Of a stretch of 64,000 bases of DNA, positions 51,579 through 61,795 are shown one piece after another. Made by a program: the position numbers and the translations under genes. Within the stretch, counting starts at the first letter, position 1, and every line of letters begins with the position of its first letter. The stretch lies in contig NZ_CP027732.1 of NCBI RefSeq assembly GCF_003852235.1, positions 3,286,001 to 3,350,000 on the forward strand, in the 5' to 3' direction. The notes under the pieces were generated by a model, which saw only the letters and a program-made list of their open reading frames with translations, was not told the DNA's origin and ran no database searches. This DNA comes from Pseudomonas sp. R4-35-07. Lineage in GTDB: Bacteria > Pseudomonadota > Gammaproteobacteria > Pseudomonadales > Pseudomonadaceae.

Positions 51579-54500
51579 GACGTCTCCCCACCGCGTGCAG
51601 TTTTCGATTCAGGTGTAAGCCCGCTGAGCAAACCGTGCAACCCTTGCAAGGGCACCGGCAACCAGCTCGGGCGATTTTCCGCTTCGTAGGCCACTTCATA
51701 CGCGGCCTTCTCCAGGCTGAACAACGTCAGCGCGGCGTCCTGGCCGTTGGCATCCTGCCAGTCATGCGCCAGTGTAGCCGTCGCCGCCTGATAAGCCTGG
51801 GTAAATGCCTGGCGGGCTTCACTCACGTAACGCTCGGTCACGCGACGACGCGCGGCGTCGGCTTCCGGCGAATGATCAACCCCTTGCACATTCAGGGCCA
51901 TGGCCGCTGCGTAATCAAAGGAGCGCAACACCCCACTCACGTCCTTGTAGGGGCTGTGCTTGCCGCGCCGTTCATGCAGCGGCCGCGCCGGTTCGCCTTC
52001 AAAGTCGATCAAATAGGCATCGCCCTTGACCACCAGTACCTGGCCCAGATGCAAGTCACCGTGGACGCGAATCCGCAACCCGCCCAGCGTGGCTTTCGCC
52101 AGCGCCTGGACATGGCTGCCGATGGCTTTTTTCTGCGCCAGTAATTCACTGACCAGCGCCTGATCGGCGGGGTTCAACTGGCTTTGATTTACTTTGAGCA
52201 ACTGCAGGGCCCGCTCGATCTGCGCCCCCACATCCTTGGCCCAGGCCTGGGTGTCCTTGGCCGAAGTGACTTCGGGCTTGAAGTCCTTGTTCTGGGTAGG
52301 CGCGCCCAACACCACGTGCATCTCGCCCAGACGCTGGCCGAGCAGGCCGGCAAAGTCGGCCAGTTCGCCCAGGGCGTTGTAATGCTGCTCCTGTTCGGAA
52401 ATCGCCTCGGCCAGTTCGTCGCGAATGGCGCGTTCGAGGTTGTTCTGGGTCCAGCTCCAGGCGTCGCCCTGGTTGCTCAGGTAGCCCTGGGCAATCATCA
52501 GCAGGTTGTCCTGGCCCTGGGCGTCGCGCCGGCTCATCGAGCCCATCAACGGCGAAATGTTCGGGTATTCGGCTGCGGTCAAGTAGGCGCTCATTTCCAG
52601 TTCCGGGTGCACCCCGGCACTGACTTTGCGGATCAGCTTGAGCACCAGGCTCTCGCCGACCACCACTGAACTATTGGACTGCTCGGCAGACAAGTAGCGC
52701 ACCGCTGATTCATCCGTCAGTTGCAAGGCTGCCAGGTGCGGCGTGGCTTCAAAGCGCAGGTCACCCTCGCTGCTATTGAGCACGGTACCGGCCTGCAGGC
52801 TTTGAATCACGCTGCGCACGAAATGCTCGAGGCTGAACGCGTCGGTGACCAGCCCTACCTGGCGGCTGCGCCGTACCCGGGCCATTGCCAGTTGCTGCGG
52901 CAAGGCGCTGGTGAGCTGGTCTTCGCCAAGGAAGCCGAAGGGCAGCTGATAACGGCTGGTCTGGCCCGCGCTGGTTACGTCGATCTCGCTGAGCAGTACC
53001 GGGTGCTGGGCGTCGCCGAAGCGCACGCCGTAGGCGATATGCACACTGTCGATGGTGGCATCCTTACCGGCGAACCAGCGGCGCTTGGGCAGCCAGGCCG
53101 GCAGCGACGTATGCTCCAGGGTGGTGCGGCAGGGTTCTTCCAGTAACTCTTCCATACGTTTTTTCAACACCAATGTCGTGAAGTCAGGAATGCTCTGGGC
53201 CGGTTCCACATGCCAGCTCGGCATCTGGTTTTCCGCCGCCAGCACGAACCAATAAAAGCCATAGGGCGCCAGGGTCAGCAGGAAATTCAGTTGGCCGATG
53301 GGCGGGAACGCGTTACCGCCGAGCATCTCCACCGGCACCATGCCGGCGAATGCCGACAGGTCCAGCTCCGCCGCCTGGGCGCTGCGCGAAACGTTGGCCA
53401 CGCACAGGATGGTTTCAGTGCGGCCGTCCTCCCCAGTGTATTCACGGGTATACGCCAGGATGCGGCGATTGCTCGGCGACAGCATTTTCAGGCTGCCTCG
53501 GCCAAACGCCTTGGATTGCTTGCGCACCGCCAGCATGCGCCGCGTCCAGTTCAGCAGTGAATGCGGGTCCTGGGCCTGGGTTTCGACGTTGACCGACTGA
53601 TAGCCGTATTGCGCGTCCATGATCGGCGGCAGCACCAGGCTGGCCGGGTCGGCGCGGGAGAAACCGCCATTGCGGTCGATGGACCATTGCATCGGCGTGC
53701 GCACGCCATCGCGGTCACCCAGGTAAATGTTGTCGCCCATGCCGATTTCGTCGCCGTAGTAGAGGGTCGGCGTGCCGGGCATCGACAGCAACAGGCTGTT
53801 GAGCAGTTCCACGCGGCGCCGGTCACGCTCCACCAACGGCGCCAGGCGCCGGCGAATGCCCAGGTTGATGCGCGCGCGACGGTCTGCGGCATAGTAGTTC
53901 CACAGGTAGTCGCGCTCTTTGTCGGTGACCATCTCCAGGGTCAATTCATCGTGGTTGCGCAGGAAGATCGCCCACTGGCAATTGGCCGGAATTTCCGGGG
54001 TCTGGCGCAGAATGTCGGTAATCGGAAAGCGATCTTCCTGGGCCAGGGCCATGTACATGCGCGGCATCAACGGGAAGTGGAAGGCCATATGGCATTCATC
54101 GCCGTCGTCGCCCTTCCTGTCACCGAAGTAGAGTTGGGTGTCTTCCGGCCATTGGTTGGCTTCGGCCAGCAGCATGCGGTCTGGGTAATTCGCGTCGATT
54201 TCGGCGCGGATCTGCTTGAGCACCCCGTGGGTTTCGGCGAGGTTCTCGTTGTTGGTGCCGTCCCGCTCGATCAGATAGGGAATCGCATCCAGGCGCAGGC
54301 CGTCGATGCCCAGGTCGAGCCAGTAGCGCATCACCGACAGCACGGCTTTCATCACCTGGGGGTTGTCGAAGTTAAGGTCGGGCTGGTGCGAGTAGAAACG
54401 GTGCCAGAAGTACTGGCCGGCCACCGGGTCCCAGGTCCAGTTGGACTTCTCGGTGTCGAGGAAGATGATCCGCGTACCGTCGTATTTCTGGTCGTCATCC

Positions 54501-54922
54501 GACCACACATAGAAGTCCCGCGCCGCCGAGCCCGGTTTGGCCTTGCGGGCGCGCTGGAACCAAGGGTGCTGGTCGGACGTGTGGTTAATCACCAGCTCAG
54601 TGATCACCCGCAGCCCACGCTTGTGGGCCTCGGCTATGAAGCGCTTGGCGTCGGCCATGGTCCCGTAGTCGCTGTGTACGCCACGGTACTCGGCGATGTC
54701 GTAGCCGTCATCACGGCGTGGCGAGGGGTAGAACGGCAGCAGCCAGATGGTGTTCACGCCGAGGTCAGCAATGTAGTCGAGCTTGGCGATCAGCCCGGGA
54801 AAATCGCCGATGCCGTCATTGTTGGAGTCGAAATAGGATTTGACATGCACCTGGTAAATCACCGCGTCCTTGTACCAGAGCGGGTCCTTGATAAAGGTGG
54901 CAGCCTTGGGTTTTTTCGCCAT
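51575..54922 (-). CDS. treS: Trehalose synthase fused to maltokinase (TreS-Mak)
   Basis: 1,115 residues. Residues 1-570 are the GH13 trehalose synthase: [20 protein letters not shown], nucleophile in [14 protein letters not shown], acid in [11 protein letters not shown] and Asp in [10 protein letters not shown]. It interconverts trehalose and maltose. Residues 610-1115 are a Pep2-type maltokinase: [31 protein letters not shown] with [11 protein letters not shown], which carries the catalytic Asp and metal-binding residues. It phosphorylates maltose to maltose-1-phosphate for GlgE. The fusion of both steps is common in pseudomonads and other bacteria with the GlgE route. Upstream of glgB in the operon. 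Confidence 0.95.
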   Translation of the reverse strand: MAKKPKAATFIKDPLWYKDAVIYQVHVKSYFDSNNDGIGDFPGLIAKLDYIADLGVNTIWLLPFYPSPRRDDGYDIAEYRGVHSDYGTMADAKRFIAEAHKRGLRVITELVINHTSDQHPWFQRARKAKPGSAARDFYVWSDDDQKYDGTRIIFLDTEKSNWTWDPVAGQYFWHRFYSHQPDLNFDNPQVMKAVLSVMRYWLDLGIDGLRLDAIPYLIERDGTNNENLAETHGVLKQIRAEIDANYPDRMLLAEANQWPEDTQLYFGDRKGDDGDECHMAFHFPLMPRMYMALAQEDRFPITDILRQTPEIPANCQWAIFLRNHDELTLEMVTDKERDYLWNYYAADRRARINLGIRRRLAPLVERDRRRVELLNSLLLSMPGTPTLYYGDEIGMGDNIYLGDRDGVRTPMQWSIDRNGGFSRADPASLVLPPIMDAQYGYQSVNVETQAQDPHSLLNWTRRMLAVRKQSKAFGRGSLKMLSPSNRRILAYTREYTGEDGRTETILCVANVSRSAQAAELDLSAFAGMVPVEMLGGNAFPPIGQLNFLLTLAPYGFYWFVLAAENQMPSWHVEPAQSIPDFTTLVLKKRMEELLEEPCRTTLEHTSLPAWLPKRRWFAGKDATIDSVHIAYGVRFGDAQHPVLLSEIDVTSAGQTSRYQLPFGFLGEDQLTSALPQQLAMARVRRSRQVGLVTDAFSLEHFVRSVIQSLQAGTVLNSSEGDLRFEATPHLAALQLTDESAVRYLSAEQSNSSVVVGESLVLKLIRKVSAGVHPELEMSAYLTAAEYPNISPLMGSMSRRDAQGQDNLLMIAQGYLSNQGDAWSWTQNNLERAIRDELAEAISEQEQHYNALGELADFAGLLGQRLGEMHVVLGAPTQNKDFKPEVTSAKDTQAWAKDVGAQIERALQLLKVNQSQLNPADQALVSELLAQKKAIGSHVQALAKATLGGLRIRVHGDLHLGQVLVVKGDAYLIDFEGEPARPLHERRGKHSPYKDVSGVLRSFDYAAAMALNVQGVDHSPEADAARRRVTERYVSEARQAFTQAYQAATATLAHDWQDANGQDAALTLFSLEKAAYEVAYEAENRPSWLPVPLQGLHGLLSGLTPESKTARGGETS

Positions 54923-54969
54923 TGGAAACTCCTGGAATACTCAAACTCTTACAGACTGAACGCGTTCAA

Positions 54970-55058
54970 TGTGGGAGGGGGCTTGCTCCCGATGGCGGCG
55001 GTTCAGATAGATGTTCAGTGACTGACACACCACCATCGGGAGCAAGCCCCCTCCCACA
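54970..55058. repeat. REPIN between treS-mak and glgE
   Basis: TGTGGGAGGGGGCTTGCTCC and inverse GCAAGCCCCCTCCCACA, about 55-bp loop. It lies inside the otherwise tight glucan gene run and may moderate the ratio of GlgE to downstream enzymes. Confidence 0.85.
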
Positions 55059-55075
55059 GTTGATCTGCGCAAGAT

Positions 55076-57064
55076 TCAGGAAGCAGTGATGCGCCAGATC
55101 CCGAACGGCATTTGCGGCTCCAGCCGAGTCCATTGGGTCTTGCCATACCAGGTCCAGCGATGGCCGTTCATCAAGTCTTCACCCTGGGTCTGGGCGTCGT
55201 CCGGCAAGCCCATCTCCCATAGCGGCAACTCGAAGTGCGCTTCCTGGGCGTTGTGCGGGTCGAGGTTGATGGCCACCAGCACGAAATTGCTGCCGTCCTC
55301 GCTGCGCTTGCCGAAGTACAGGATGTTGTCGTTCCAGGCGTTGTAGAGCTTGAGCCCCAGGTGCGTCTGCAACGCCGGGTTTTGCCGGCGGATGCGATTG
55401 AGCTGGGCGATCTCGGCAATGATGTTGCCGGGCGCGGTGAAATCGCGCGGGCGGATCTCGTACTTCTCCGAGTCCAGGTATTCCTCTTTACCCGGCACCG
55501 GCGCGGACTCGCACAATTCGAACCCGGAGTACATGCCCCACAGGCCCGAGCCCATGGTGGCCAGCGCGGCGCGGATCAGGAACCCTGGACGGCCGGACTC
55601 GTGCAGGAAGCCAGGGTTGATGTCCGGCGTATTGACGAAGAAATTCGGCCGGTAGCATTCGCGCCACGGCGACTGGTTCAACTGGGTGAAATACTCACTC
55701 AGTTCGGCCTTGGTATTGCGCCAGGTGAAATAGGTGTAGCTCTGGGAATAGCCGACTTTACCCAAGCGCGCCATCATTGCCGGGGTGGTAAAGGCTTCGG
55801 CCAGGAAGATCACCTCCGGGTATTTGGACCGCACATCGCTGATCAACCATTGCCAGAACGGCAGCGGCTTGGTGTGCGGGTTGTCCACGCGGAAGGTCTT
55901 CACGCCCTCTTCCACCCAGCCCACCACGACGTCGCGCAGCTCGGTCCACAGGCCGGGAATCGCATCCGCCGCGTAAAAGTCGACGTTGACGATATCCTGA
56001 TACTTTTTCGGCGGGTTTTCCGCGTATTTGATCGTGCCGTCCGGACGCCAGTTGAACCAGCCCGGATGCTGCTTGAGCCACGGGTGGTCCTGGGAACACT
56101 GGATAGCGAAGTCGAGGGCGATTTCCAGGCCGTGGTCGGCAGCGGCCTTGACCAGACGGCGGAAATCCTCGCGGCTGCCCAGTTGCGGGTGGATCGCCTC
56201 GTGCCCGCCCTCTTCGCTGCCGATTGCGTAGGGGCTGCCGGGATCATCGGGGCCGGCGTTCAGGGAATTGTTCTTGCCCTTGCGATGGCTGCGGCCGATG
56301 GGATGGATCGGCGGGAAGTACAGCACGTCAAAGCCCATGTCATGGATCATCGACAAGCGTGAATGCACATCGTTGAAGGTGCCATGCCGGGCCGGATCGT
56401 CGGTGATCGAGCGGGGAAACAGCTCGTACCAGCTGGCAAACTGGGCGCGCTCGCGCTCCACGTCGATCGGGTACACGCGACTGATGCTCAAATAGGCACG
56501 GTGGTCGGCCTGGGTCATCAGGTGTGCACTGTCTTCGTGCAGGAACTGCGCGACCTGCTCGGTTTCCAGCAGGCCGGAGAGTTCGTGATGCAGCAGCATC
56601 AAGCGGTCGCGCAGTTCGTTGTCACTGCGTTCGGCGGCCTGCAGCACCAGGCTGCGGCCTTCCTGCAGCTCCAGGCTGACCGGCACCCCGGCTTCGTGCT
56701 TTTTGCGCAATTCATAGCAGAAGCTGGCGAAGGTATCGATCCAGGCCTCGATGCAGTATTCATGGGGCCCCTGGGCGGTGACGGTGAATGCACCTTCCCA
56801 GCCGTTGTTGCCCACATCGCTCATGACCACGCTGTGCCAGTTTTCCTGCCCGCGCGGGCGCCAGCGCACCAGCACCGCCAGTTGGTCATGGCCATCGGCG
56901 AACACTTTACTGGTCACGTTGACGCGCTGGCCAACCACCGCCTTGACGGCAAACTCGCCACCATCGATCACCGGCATGGTGCTTTCAATCGCAATTCTGG
57001 GTAATAGCAGCGCCTGGGACAACGGCAATAAAGACTCTTCTGGAACCAGTGTTTCAGCAGTCAT
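55076..57064 (-). CDS. glgE: Alpha-1,4-glucan:maltose-1-phosphate maltosyltransferase
   Basis: 662 residues from MTAETLVPEESLLPLSQALL, with AAGGGGAA upstream; the longer in-frame start at 57136 has none. Extends alpha-1,4-glucan two glucose units at a time from maltose-1-phosphate. Domain order: N-terminal beta domain, GH13 barrel with FPPIHPIGRSHRKGKNN, nucleophile Asp in TFRVDNPHTKPLPFWQW and acid in VIFLAEAFTTPAMMAR, then a C-terminal beta domain. Length fits the family (about 660-700). First gene of the glucan run glgE, treS-mak, glgB. Confidence 0.95.
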   Translation of the reverse strand: MTAETLVPEESLLPLSQALLLPRIAIESTMPVIDGGEFAVKAVVGQRVNVTSKVFADGHDQLAVLVRWRPRGQENWHSVVMSDVGNNGWEGAFTVTAQGPHEYCIEAWIDTFASFCYELRKKHEAGVPVSLELQEGRSLVLQAAERSDNELRDRLMLLHHELSGLLETEQVAQFLHEDSAHLMTQADHRAYLSISRVYPIDVERERAQFASWYELFPRSITDDPARHGTFNDVHSRLSMIHDMGFDVLYFPPIHPIGRSHRKGKNNSLNAGPDDPGSPYAIGSEEGGHEAIHPQLGSREDFRRLVKAAADHGLEIALDFAIQCSQDHPWLKQHPGWFNWRPDGTIKYAENPPKKYQDIVNVDFYAADAIPGLWTELRDVVVGWVEEGVKTFRVDNPHTKPLPFWQWLISDVRSKYPEVIFLAEAFTTPAMMARLGKVGYSQSYTYFTWRNTKAELSEYFTQLNQSPWRECYRPNFFVNTPDINPGFLHESGRPGFLIRAALATMGSGLWGMYSGFELCESAPVPGKEEYLDSEKYEIRPRDFTAPGNIIAEIAQLNRIRRQNPALQTHLGLKLYNAWNDNILYFGKRSEDGSNFVLVAINLDPHNAQEAHFELPLWEMGLPDDAQTQGEDLMNGHRWTWYGKTQWTRLEPQMPFGIWRITAS

Positions 57065-57269
57065 CGAGCATATTCCCCTTACGCCCTGTGGACGCTCTGT
57101 GCTTGATCCGAATTCTTGAGATGGCGGCGCGCTCAATGAGCAGGCCCGTATTAGGTCCGAGCCTGGGCTTCGGGCAAAAGTTCAGGTGAATATGCCGCCA
57201 CCCGGCGGGGAATCAATTCCCACCAATGGCTGTCCACCGATAGAGCAAAGCACAAAGGAGGCCACACCG
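57065..57269. promoter_or_regulatory. Divergent region between glgE and the proline-rich peptide gene
   Basis: 205 bp with no gene. A 14-bp inverted repeat GGGAATCAATTCCC lies at 57208-57221. A weak AlgU-like arrangement (GGAATC at 57209, TCCACC at 57233) points to the peptide gene; this is suggestive only. Confidence 0.35.
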
Positions 57270-57446
57270 ATGAATATCCCCATCCCGGCTGAAACCCCGG
57301 ACCCGAACATCGACAACCCGACGCTGCCCCCCACGGAGCCTGCACCGATTCCGGAAAAAGAACCGCCGGAGAACGAGCCGCCACCGGTGCAGGAACCGCC
57401 GACCACGATGCCGCCTGTGATCGTCAGTCCTTCTCGAAACGCTTGA
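57270..57446 (+). CDS. Small proline- and glutamate-rich protein, 58 aa
   Basis: Reads MNIPIPAETPDPNIDNPTLP through MPPVIVSPSRNA. About one third Pro, with Glu and Thr next. An excellent AAAGGAGG lies 7 nt before the ATG at 57270, good evidence that it is translated. It has no hydrophobic segment, so it is likely a soluble disordered peptide. It ends inside the convergent mgtC-like gene by 23 bp. Function unknown; it opens divergently from glgE. Confidence 0.72.
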   Translation: MNIPIPAETPDPNIDNPTLPPTEPAPIPEKEPPENEPPPVQEPPTTMPPVIVSPSRNA

Positions 57447-57915
57447 CGATTTTTGGCATCACGCTGAACACCGCCAGGGCCAGCAAGGTACTGAGTACCG
57501 CTGTCGATTCCCGGCCCAGACCGGCCGAGACCCCAATCGCAGCGGTCATCCACAAACCGGCGGCGGTGGTCAGGCCCTTGACGTGGCCGGCATCGTCATC
57601 CTTGCCCTTGATGATGGTGCCGGCTCCCAGGAAGCCAATGCCGGCAATCACCCCCTGCACCACCCGGCTCATGGCATCGGCCTGATTGCCGGACATCTGC
57701 GGCACCATCACAAACAGCGCCGCGCCCAACGCCACCAGCATATGGGTGCGCACCCCGGCGGCCTTGCCCTTGCTCTCCCGTTCAAACCCGAGAATGGCAC
57801 CCAGTAGCGCGGCCATCAGCAGGCGCACGGTCATCTGGGTGAGCTGCCGGGCGTCGCCGATATCGGCAAATTCAGCCTGCAGTGTTTGCCACGCTTCATG
57901 CAACCAAGCGTCCAT
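57424..57915 (-). CDS. MgtC/SapB family inner membrane protein
   Basis: 163 residues from MDAWLHEAWQTLQAEFADIG; AGGAGGG precedes the ATG at 57915, and the in-frame start at 57993 is rejected. The MgtC/SapB signature is complete: RLLMAALLGAILGFERESKG with KAAGVRTHMLVALGAALFVM, and VVQGVIAGIGFLGAGTIIKG then VKGLTTAAGLWMTAAIGVSA. Four or five spans. It lacks the cytoplasmic ACT-like tail of true MgtC, so it is the short SapB-like form. Members affect magnesium or ATP homeostasis and virulence in some pathogens. Confidence 0.87.
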   Translation of the reverse strand: MDAWLHEAWQTLQAEFADIGDARQLTQMTVRLLMAALLGAILGFERESKGKAAGVRTHMLVALGAALFVMVPQMSGNQADAMSRVVQGVIAGIGFLGAGTIIKGKDDDAGHVKGLTTAAGLWMTAAIGVSAGLGRESTAVLSTLLALAVFSVMPKIVKRFEKD

Positions 57916-58037
57916 GAATGCCCTCCTGTGTTTTTTATAGGTAAAGGATGGACAGCGACGACCGCCAGTCAGTTGCGCGGAACCTGCATACACCGCAACA
58001 CCCTAACCTTTATCGCCCATGAACAAAGGAGACCGGC

Positions 58038-58277
58038 ATGTCCCTACGTATCGAAGATCAGCTGTGCTACTTCACGCTCGGTGACAATGCTCAGGAACAC
58101 AGCGTGCCTGCGACCCGAGTCAATATCGCGACCGACACCGAAAAGTCCATGTCGTACGTAGAATTGGCGGCCGAGCGGATCTACATCACCGAAGCCGAGG
58201 CTGACGCCCTGACCGTTGCGGGGGCACATGATGGGCGTCAGCATGTGAAGGCTGATGCACCTGGCTCGGTGATTTGA
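58038..58277 (+). CDS. DUF3203 family protein
   Basis: 79 residues; AAAGGAGACC precedes the ATG. Begins MSLRIEDQLCYFTLGDNAQE, then a mixed strand/helix pattern with VELAAERIYITEAEADALTV. This matches the small Pseudomonas DUF3203 family, of unknown function, cytoplasmic. It is divergent from the MgtC gene and followed by a REPIN. Confidence 0.75.
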   Translation: MSLRIEDQLCYFTLGDNAQEHSVPATRVNIATDTEKSMSYVELAAERIYITEAEADALTVAGAHDGRQHVKADAPGSVI

Positions 58278-58308
58278 CTAAGGTGATTTAACTGAGCTGT
58301 GCAGTACC

Positions 58309-58397
58309 TGTGGGAGGGGCTTGCTCCCGATAGCGGAGGGTCAGTTACCTGATGTATCAACTGACCCAGCGCAATCGGGAGCAAGCCCCCTCCCACA
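58309..58397. repeat. REPIN after the DUF3203 gene
   Basis: TGTGGGAGGGGCTTGCTCCC and GCAAGCCCCCTCCCACA as inverted arms, with the left arm lacking one G. Confidence 0.85.
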
Positions 58398-58469
58398 TTT
58401 GAGTCGGTTTCTTCAGTTAGCGCTGGGCGAGTCGCCCATCTGATCCGCTTTTTGTCGCACTACTTGATT

Positions 58470-58499
58470 CTGTTATGCAAACAGAGGTGCGGGTATAGT
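58470..58499 (+). promoter_or_regulatory. Promoter and inverted repeat upstream of the MocR gene
   Basis: A -10 TATAGT lies at 58494-58499; at 17-bp spacing the -35 site is TGTTAT (58471-58476). CTGTTATGCAAACAG (58470-58484) is an inverted repeat (CTGTT/AACAG) covering the -35, a likely autoregulatory site. Confidence 0.5.
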
Positions 58500-58529
58500 C
58501 CCCGGGGGAAATCAGCACCCAAGGCCCCC

Positions 58530-59939
58530 ATGAAACGCTACGAAAAATTCGCCGAAGACATCGCAGAACTGATCCGCTCCGGCGTGCTCGGCCCCGGCCA
58601 GCGCGTGCCTTCGGTGCGCTACGCCAGCCAGACTTACGGCGTCAGCCCGTCCACAGTGTTCCAGGCCTACTACCTGCTGGAGCGCCGTGGCCTGATCCGC
58701 GCCCGACCGCGCTCCGGTTACTTCGTCAATACCCATGCGCCCAGCCCGTTTTCCGAGCCGGTGGTGAGCGCGCAGGTGCACGAGAGCACCGAAGTCGATG
58801 TGAGTGAGCTGGTGTTTTCGGTGCTGGATTCGATCAAAGACCCGAACACCGTGCCCTTCGGCTCGGCCTTCCCCAGCCCGATGCTGTTCCCGTTGCCGCG
58901 CCTGGCCCGCTCCCTGGCCAGCGCCAGCCGCGCAATGGACCCGCGCCTGGTGGTCACCGACATGTCCCCAGGCAACCCGCAACTGCGCCGTCAGATTGCG
59001 CTGCGCTACATGGTCGGCGGGCTGATGCTGCCCATGGAAGAACTGCTGATCACCAACGGCGCCCTGGAAGCGCTGAACCTGTGCCTGCAGGCCGTCACCG
59101 AGCCGGGCGACCTGGTGGCGATTGAAGCCCCGGCGTTTTATGCCTGCCTGCAAGTGCTCGAGCGCCTGAAGCTCAAGGCCGTGGAAATTCCGGTGCACCC
59201 GCGCGACGGCATCGACCTTGACGCCCTGGCGCAGAGCCTTGCGCGTTACCCGATCAAAGCCTGCTGGAGCATGACCAGCTTCCAGAACCCAATGGGCGCC
59301 ACGGTGCCGGAAGAAAAAAAGCGGGCGTTGGTCGAGCTACTGCGCAGCCACCAAGTGCCGTTGATCGAGGATGATGTATATGCCGAGCTGTATTACGGGC
59401 AGCACGCGCCGAAACCGGCCAAGGCCTTCGACACCGAGGGGCTGGTGCTGCACTGCGGCTCCTTTGCCAAGAGCCTGGCGCCGGGTTATCGCGTTGGCTG
59501 GGTGGCGGCTGGTCGCTTCGCGCAGAAGGTCGAGCGCTTGAAACTGATGACATCGCTGTGCCCGTCGATGCCGGCCCAGGCCGCGATTGCCGATTACCTG
59601 CAACACGGCGGCTACGACCGGCACCTGCGCAAACTGCGCTATGCCCTGGAAGAACAGCAAAGCGCGATGCTCGCGGCGATCGGCCGTTACTTCCCGGCAC
59701 AGACCCGAATCAGCCAACCGGCCGGCGGGTATTTCCTATGGCTGGAATTGCCCGAGCACACCGATTCATTGAAGTTGTTTCAGATGGCCCTGGCGCAAGG
59801 CATCAGCATCGCACCGGGGCCGATCTTTTCGGCAACCCGGCGCTTTCGCAACTGCATCCGATTGAACTACGGCAGCCCGTGGACCGACGAGTCGGAGCAG
59901 GCGATGGAGACCCTGGGCCGGATCGTACGCTCGTTTTGA
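58530..59939 (+). CDS. MocR family regulator (GntR winged helix fused to aminotransferase domain)
   Basis: 469 residues from MKRYEKFAEDIAELIRSGVL; AAGG is close by, and the longer frame from 58452 lacks support. The GntR helix-turn-helix reads GPGQRVPSVRYASQTYGVSP then STVFQAYYLLERRGLIRARP. The class I aminotransferase fold shows ITNGALEALNLCLQAVTEPG, CWSMTSFQNPMGATVPEEKK and the PLP lysine in HCGSFAKSLAPGYRVGWVAA. MocR proteins bind PLP as a sensory or catalytic cofactor and control nearby genes. The regulated gene is unclear here: the neighbours are a convergent SDR and DUF3203. Confidence 0.9.
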   Translation: MKRYEKFAEDIAELIRSGVLGPGQRVPSVRYASQTYGVSPSTVFQAYYLLERRGLIRARPRSGYFVNTHAPSPFSEPVVSAQVHESTEVDVSELVFSVLDSIKDPNTVPFGSAFPSPMLFPLPRLARSLASASRAMDPRLVVTDMSPGNPQLRRQIALRYMVGGLMLPMEELLITNGALEALNLCLQAVTEPGDLVAIEAPAFYACLQVLERLKLKAVEIPVHPRDGIDLDALAQSLARYPIKACWSMTSFQNPMGATVPEEKKRALVELLRSHQVPLIEDDVYAELYYGQHAPKPAKAFDTEGLVLHCGSFAKSLAPGYRVGWVAAGRFAQKVERLKLMTSLCPSMPAQAAIADYLQHGGYDRHLRKLRYALEEQQSAMLAAIGRYFPAQTRISQPAGGYFLWLELPEHTDSLKLFQMALAQGISIAPGPIFSATRRFRNCIRLNYGSPWTDESEQAMETLGRIVRSF

Positions 59940-59965
59940 GTAGCGCGGGTACAGGCACCGCGTAA

Positions 59966-60712
59966 TCAGCGACCGCCGCCCAAGTCGATAAACGTACCGG
60001 TAGCATACGAGGCCTTGTCCGACAGCAACCAGATAATCGCCTCTGCCACTTCATCCGGGCGCCCGCCACGGGCCATCGGAATGCCGGACTCCAGCTTGCT
60101 GACCCGGTCCGGATCGCCACTGAGGGCGTGGAAGTCGGTGAAGATATAGCCGGGGCGCACCGCGTTGACGCGTATGCCCTCGCCCGCGACTTCCTTGGAC
60201 AGGCCGAGGGTGAAGGTGTCGAGCGCGCCCTTGGACGCAGCATAGTCAACGTATTCCCCTGGCGAGCCCAGGCGCGCCGCCACCGACGAGACGTTGACGA
60301 TACTGCCGCCCTGCCCGCCATGCCTGGGCGACATACGCAGCAGCGCATGCTTGGCGCAGAGGATCGGGCCCAGTACGTTGGTCTTGAGGATTTTCAGGAT
60401 GCGGAATTCGGACATTTCATCGACCCGCGATTTATGGCCGACAGTGCCCGCATTATTCACCAGCGCCGTGACGCGGCCCAGCTCGGTATCGACACGGTTG
60501 AACAGGGCGATCACTTCATCTTCGTTACTGACGTCCGCACGTACCGCAATTGCCTGTGCACCAAGGCCGCGCACCTGTTCCAGTACACGCTGGGCGGCGT
60601 TTTCGTCGGACTGGTAGTTGATGCAGATGCGATAGCCCTGGCGAGCGGCCAGCAAGGCTGTTTCGGCGCCAATCCCGCGACTGCCTCCGGTAATGATGAC
60701 GACTCTGTCCAT
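59966..60712 (-). CDS. Short-chain dehydrogenase/reductase
   Basis: 248 residues. Classical SDR: VVIITGGSRGIGAETALLAA for NAD(P), LVNNAGTVGH, catalytic Ser in SIVNVSSVAARLG, and Tyr-x3-Lys in YVDYAASKGALDTF. The C-terminus ends ATGTFIDLGGGR. Cofactor choice (NADP favoured by INYQSDENA rather than an acidic residue at strand 2) is uncertain. Single gene, substrate unknown; it is similar in look to glucose 1-dehydrogenase or FabG-like enzymes. Confidence 0.88.
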   Translation of the reverse strand: MDRVVIITGGSRGIGAETALLAARQGYRICINYQSDENAAQRVLEQVRGLGAQAIAVRADVSNEDEVIALFNRVDTELGRVTALVNNAGTVGHKSRVDEMSEFRILKILKTNVLGPILCAKHALLRMSPRHGGQGGSIVNVSSVAARLGSPGEYVDYAASKGALDTFTLGLSKEVAGEGIRVNAVRPGYIFTDFHALSGDPDRVSKLESGIPMARGGRPDEVAEAIIWLLSDKASYATGTFIDLGGGR

Positions 60713-60832
60713 GTGCAGTCTCCTGACTCAACCTGATGTTTGGGGTTGAGTTGAAGAATACCCGTCACGCAGGGCTTTTGTCAGGCGCGTGCGCGTGTTG
60801 AGATCGTTCCCACTAGAAGCGTGGCGACGATC

Positions 60833-61741
60833 TTAAAACACCGACCACCCAATCCGCTCACTCAACAACTCCAACGCCTTCATCCCTGCCAGTGAATTCC
60901 CCGCCGCGTTCAATTCCGGCGACCAGACACACACCGTAAACTGCCCCGGCACCACCGCGACAATCCCGCCGCCTACCCCGCTCTTGCCCGGTAGCCCGAC
61001 CCGATAAGCAAAATTGCCCGCCTCGTCATACAGCCCGCTGGTGGCCATGATCGAGTTCACCTGCTTGGTCTGGCGCGCCGTCAGAATCTGCTCGCCGCTG
61101 TGGGCGCTCACGCCCTCGTTGGCCAGGAAGCTGAACGCCCTGGCCAGGTCCAGGCAGCTCATTTGCAACGCGCAGTAATTGAAGTAGCTGTGCAGCACCG
61201 CGTCCACATCGTTGTGGAAGTTACCGAAAGCCTTCATCAGGTAAGCCATGGCCGCGTTGCGCGCGCCGTGCTGCGCTTCCGAGTCGGCGACGACGCTGTT
61301 GACCAGAATCTGCGGGTTACCCGACAGGCGTCGTACGAAGTCGCGCATCGACAGAATCGGCACGGCGAAGCGTGATTGGTTGATGTCGCAGATCACCAGC
61401 GCGCCGGCGTTGATAAACGGATTGCGCGGGCGGCCGCGTTCGAATTCCAGCTGCACCATGGAGTTGAACGGTTGCCCCGACGGTTCGTGGCCCAGGCGCT
61501 CCCAGATGGTTTCGCCGCCGTGGTCGATGGCCTGCACCAGGCTGAACACCTTGGAAATGCTCTGCACCGAGAACAGCGTGTAAGCATCACCGGCGCAGTA
61601 GGCCGCGCCGTCGTTGCCGTAGACCGCGATGCCCAACTGGTTGGCGGGCACGTCGGCCAGGGCGGGGATGTAATCGGCGACTTTGCCGAGGCCGATCAGG
61701 GGGCGCACTTCGTCGAGGATCGACTCCAGCAGCGCCTGCAT
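60833..61741 (-). CDS. glsA: Glutaminase A
   Basis: 302 residues from [20 protein letters not shown], the standard length; AGGACA lies 6 nt before the ATG, and the longer frame from 61792 is rejected. Serine beta-lactamase-like glutaminase: catalytic [17 protein letters not shown] (Ser-x2-Lys), [20 protein letters not shown], and [20 protein letters not shown] near the end. Deamidates glutamine to glutamate and ammonia in the cytoplasm, and aids acid resistance in some bacteria. Confidence 0.95.
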   Translation of the reverse strand: MQALLESILDEVRPLIGLGKVADYIPALADVPANQLGIAVYGNDGAAYCAGDAYTLFSVQSISKVFSLVQAIDHGGETIWERLGHEPSGQPFNSMVQLEFERGRPRNPFINAGALVICDINQSRFAVPILSMRDFVRRLSGNPQILVNSVVADSEAQHGARNAAMAYLMKAFGNFHNDVDAVLHSYFNYCALQMSCLDLARAFSFLANEGVSAHSGEQILTARQTKQVNSIMATSGLYDEAGNFAYRVGLPGKSGVGGGIVAVVPGQFTVCVWSPELNAAGNSLAGMKALELLSERIGWSVF

Positions 61742-61795
61742 ATCTTGTCCTGTCATCTTCTCTGGATCAGTAGTGAGCGAGGCGCGGAGCATACT

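Noticed and set aside
53561..55021. 486-codon plus-strand frame opposite treS-mak
   Set aside because: Antisense shadow of a GH13 enzyme; its end runs into a REPIN.
3678..58397. Repeated palindromes as a CRISPR array
   Set aside because: The repeats are scattered inverted REP pairs between genes, not regularly spaced direct repeats, and no cas gene is present.
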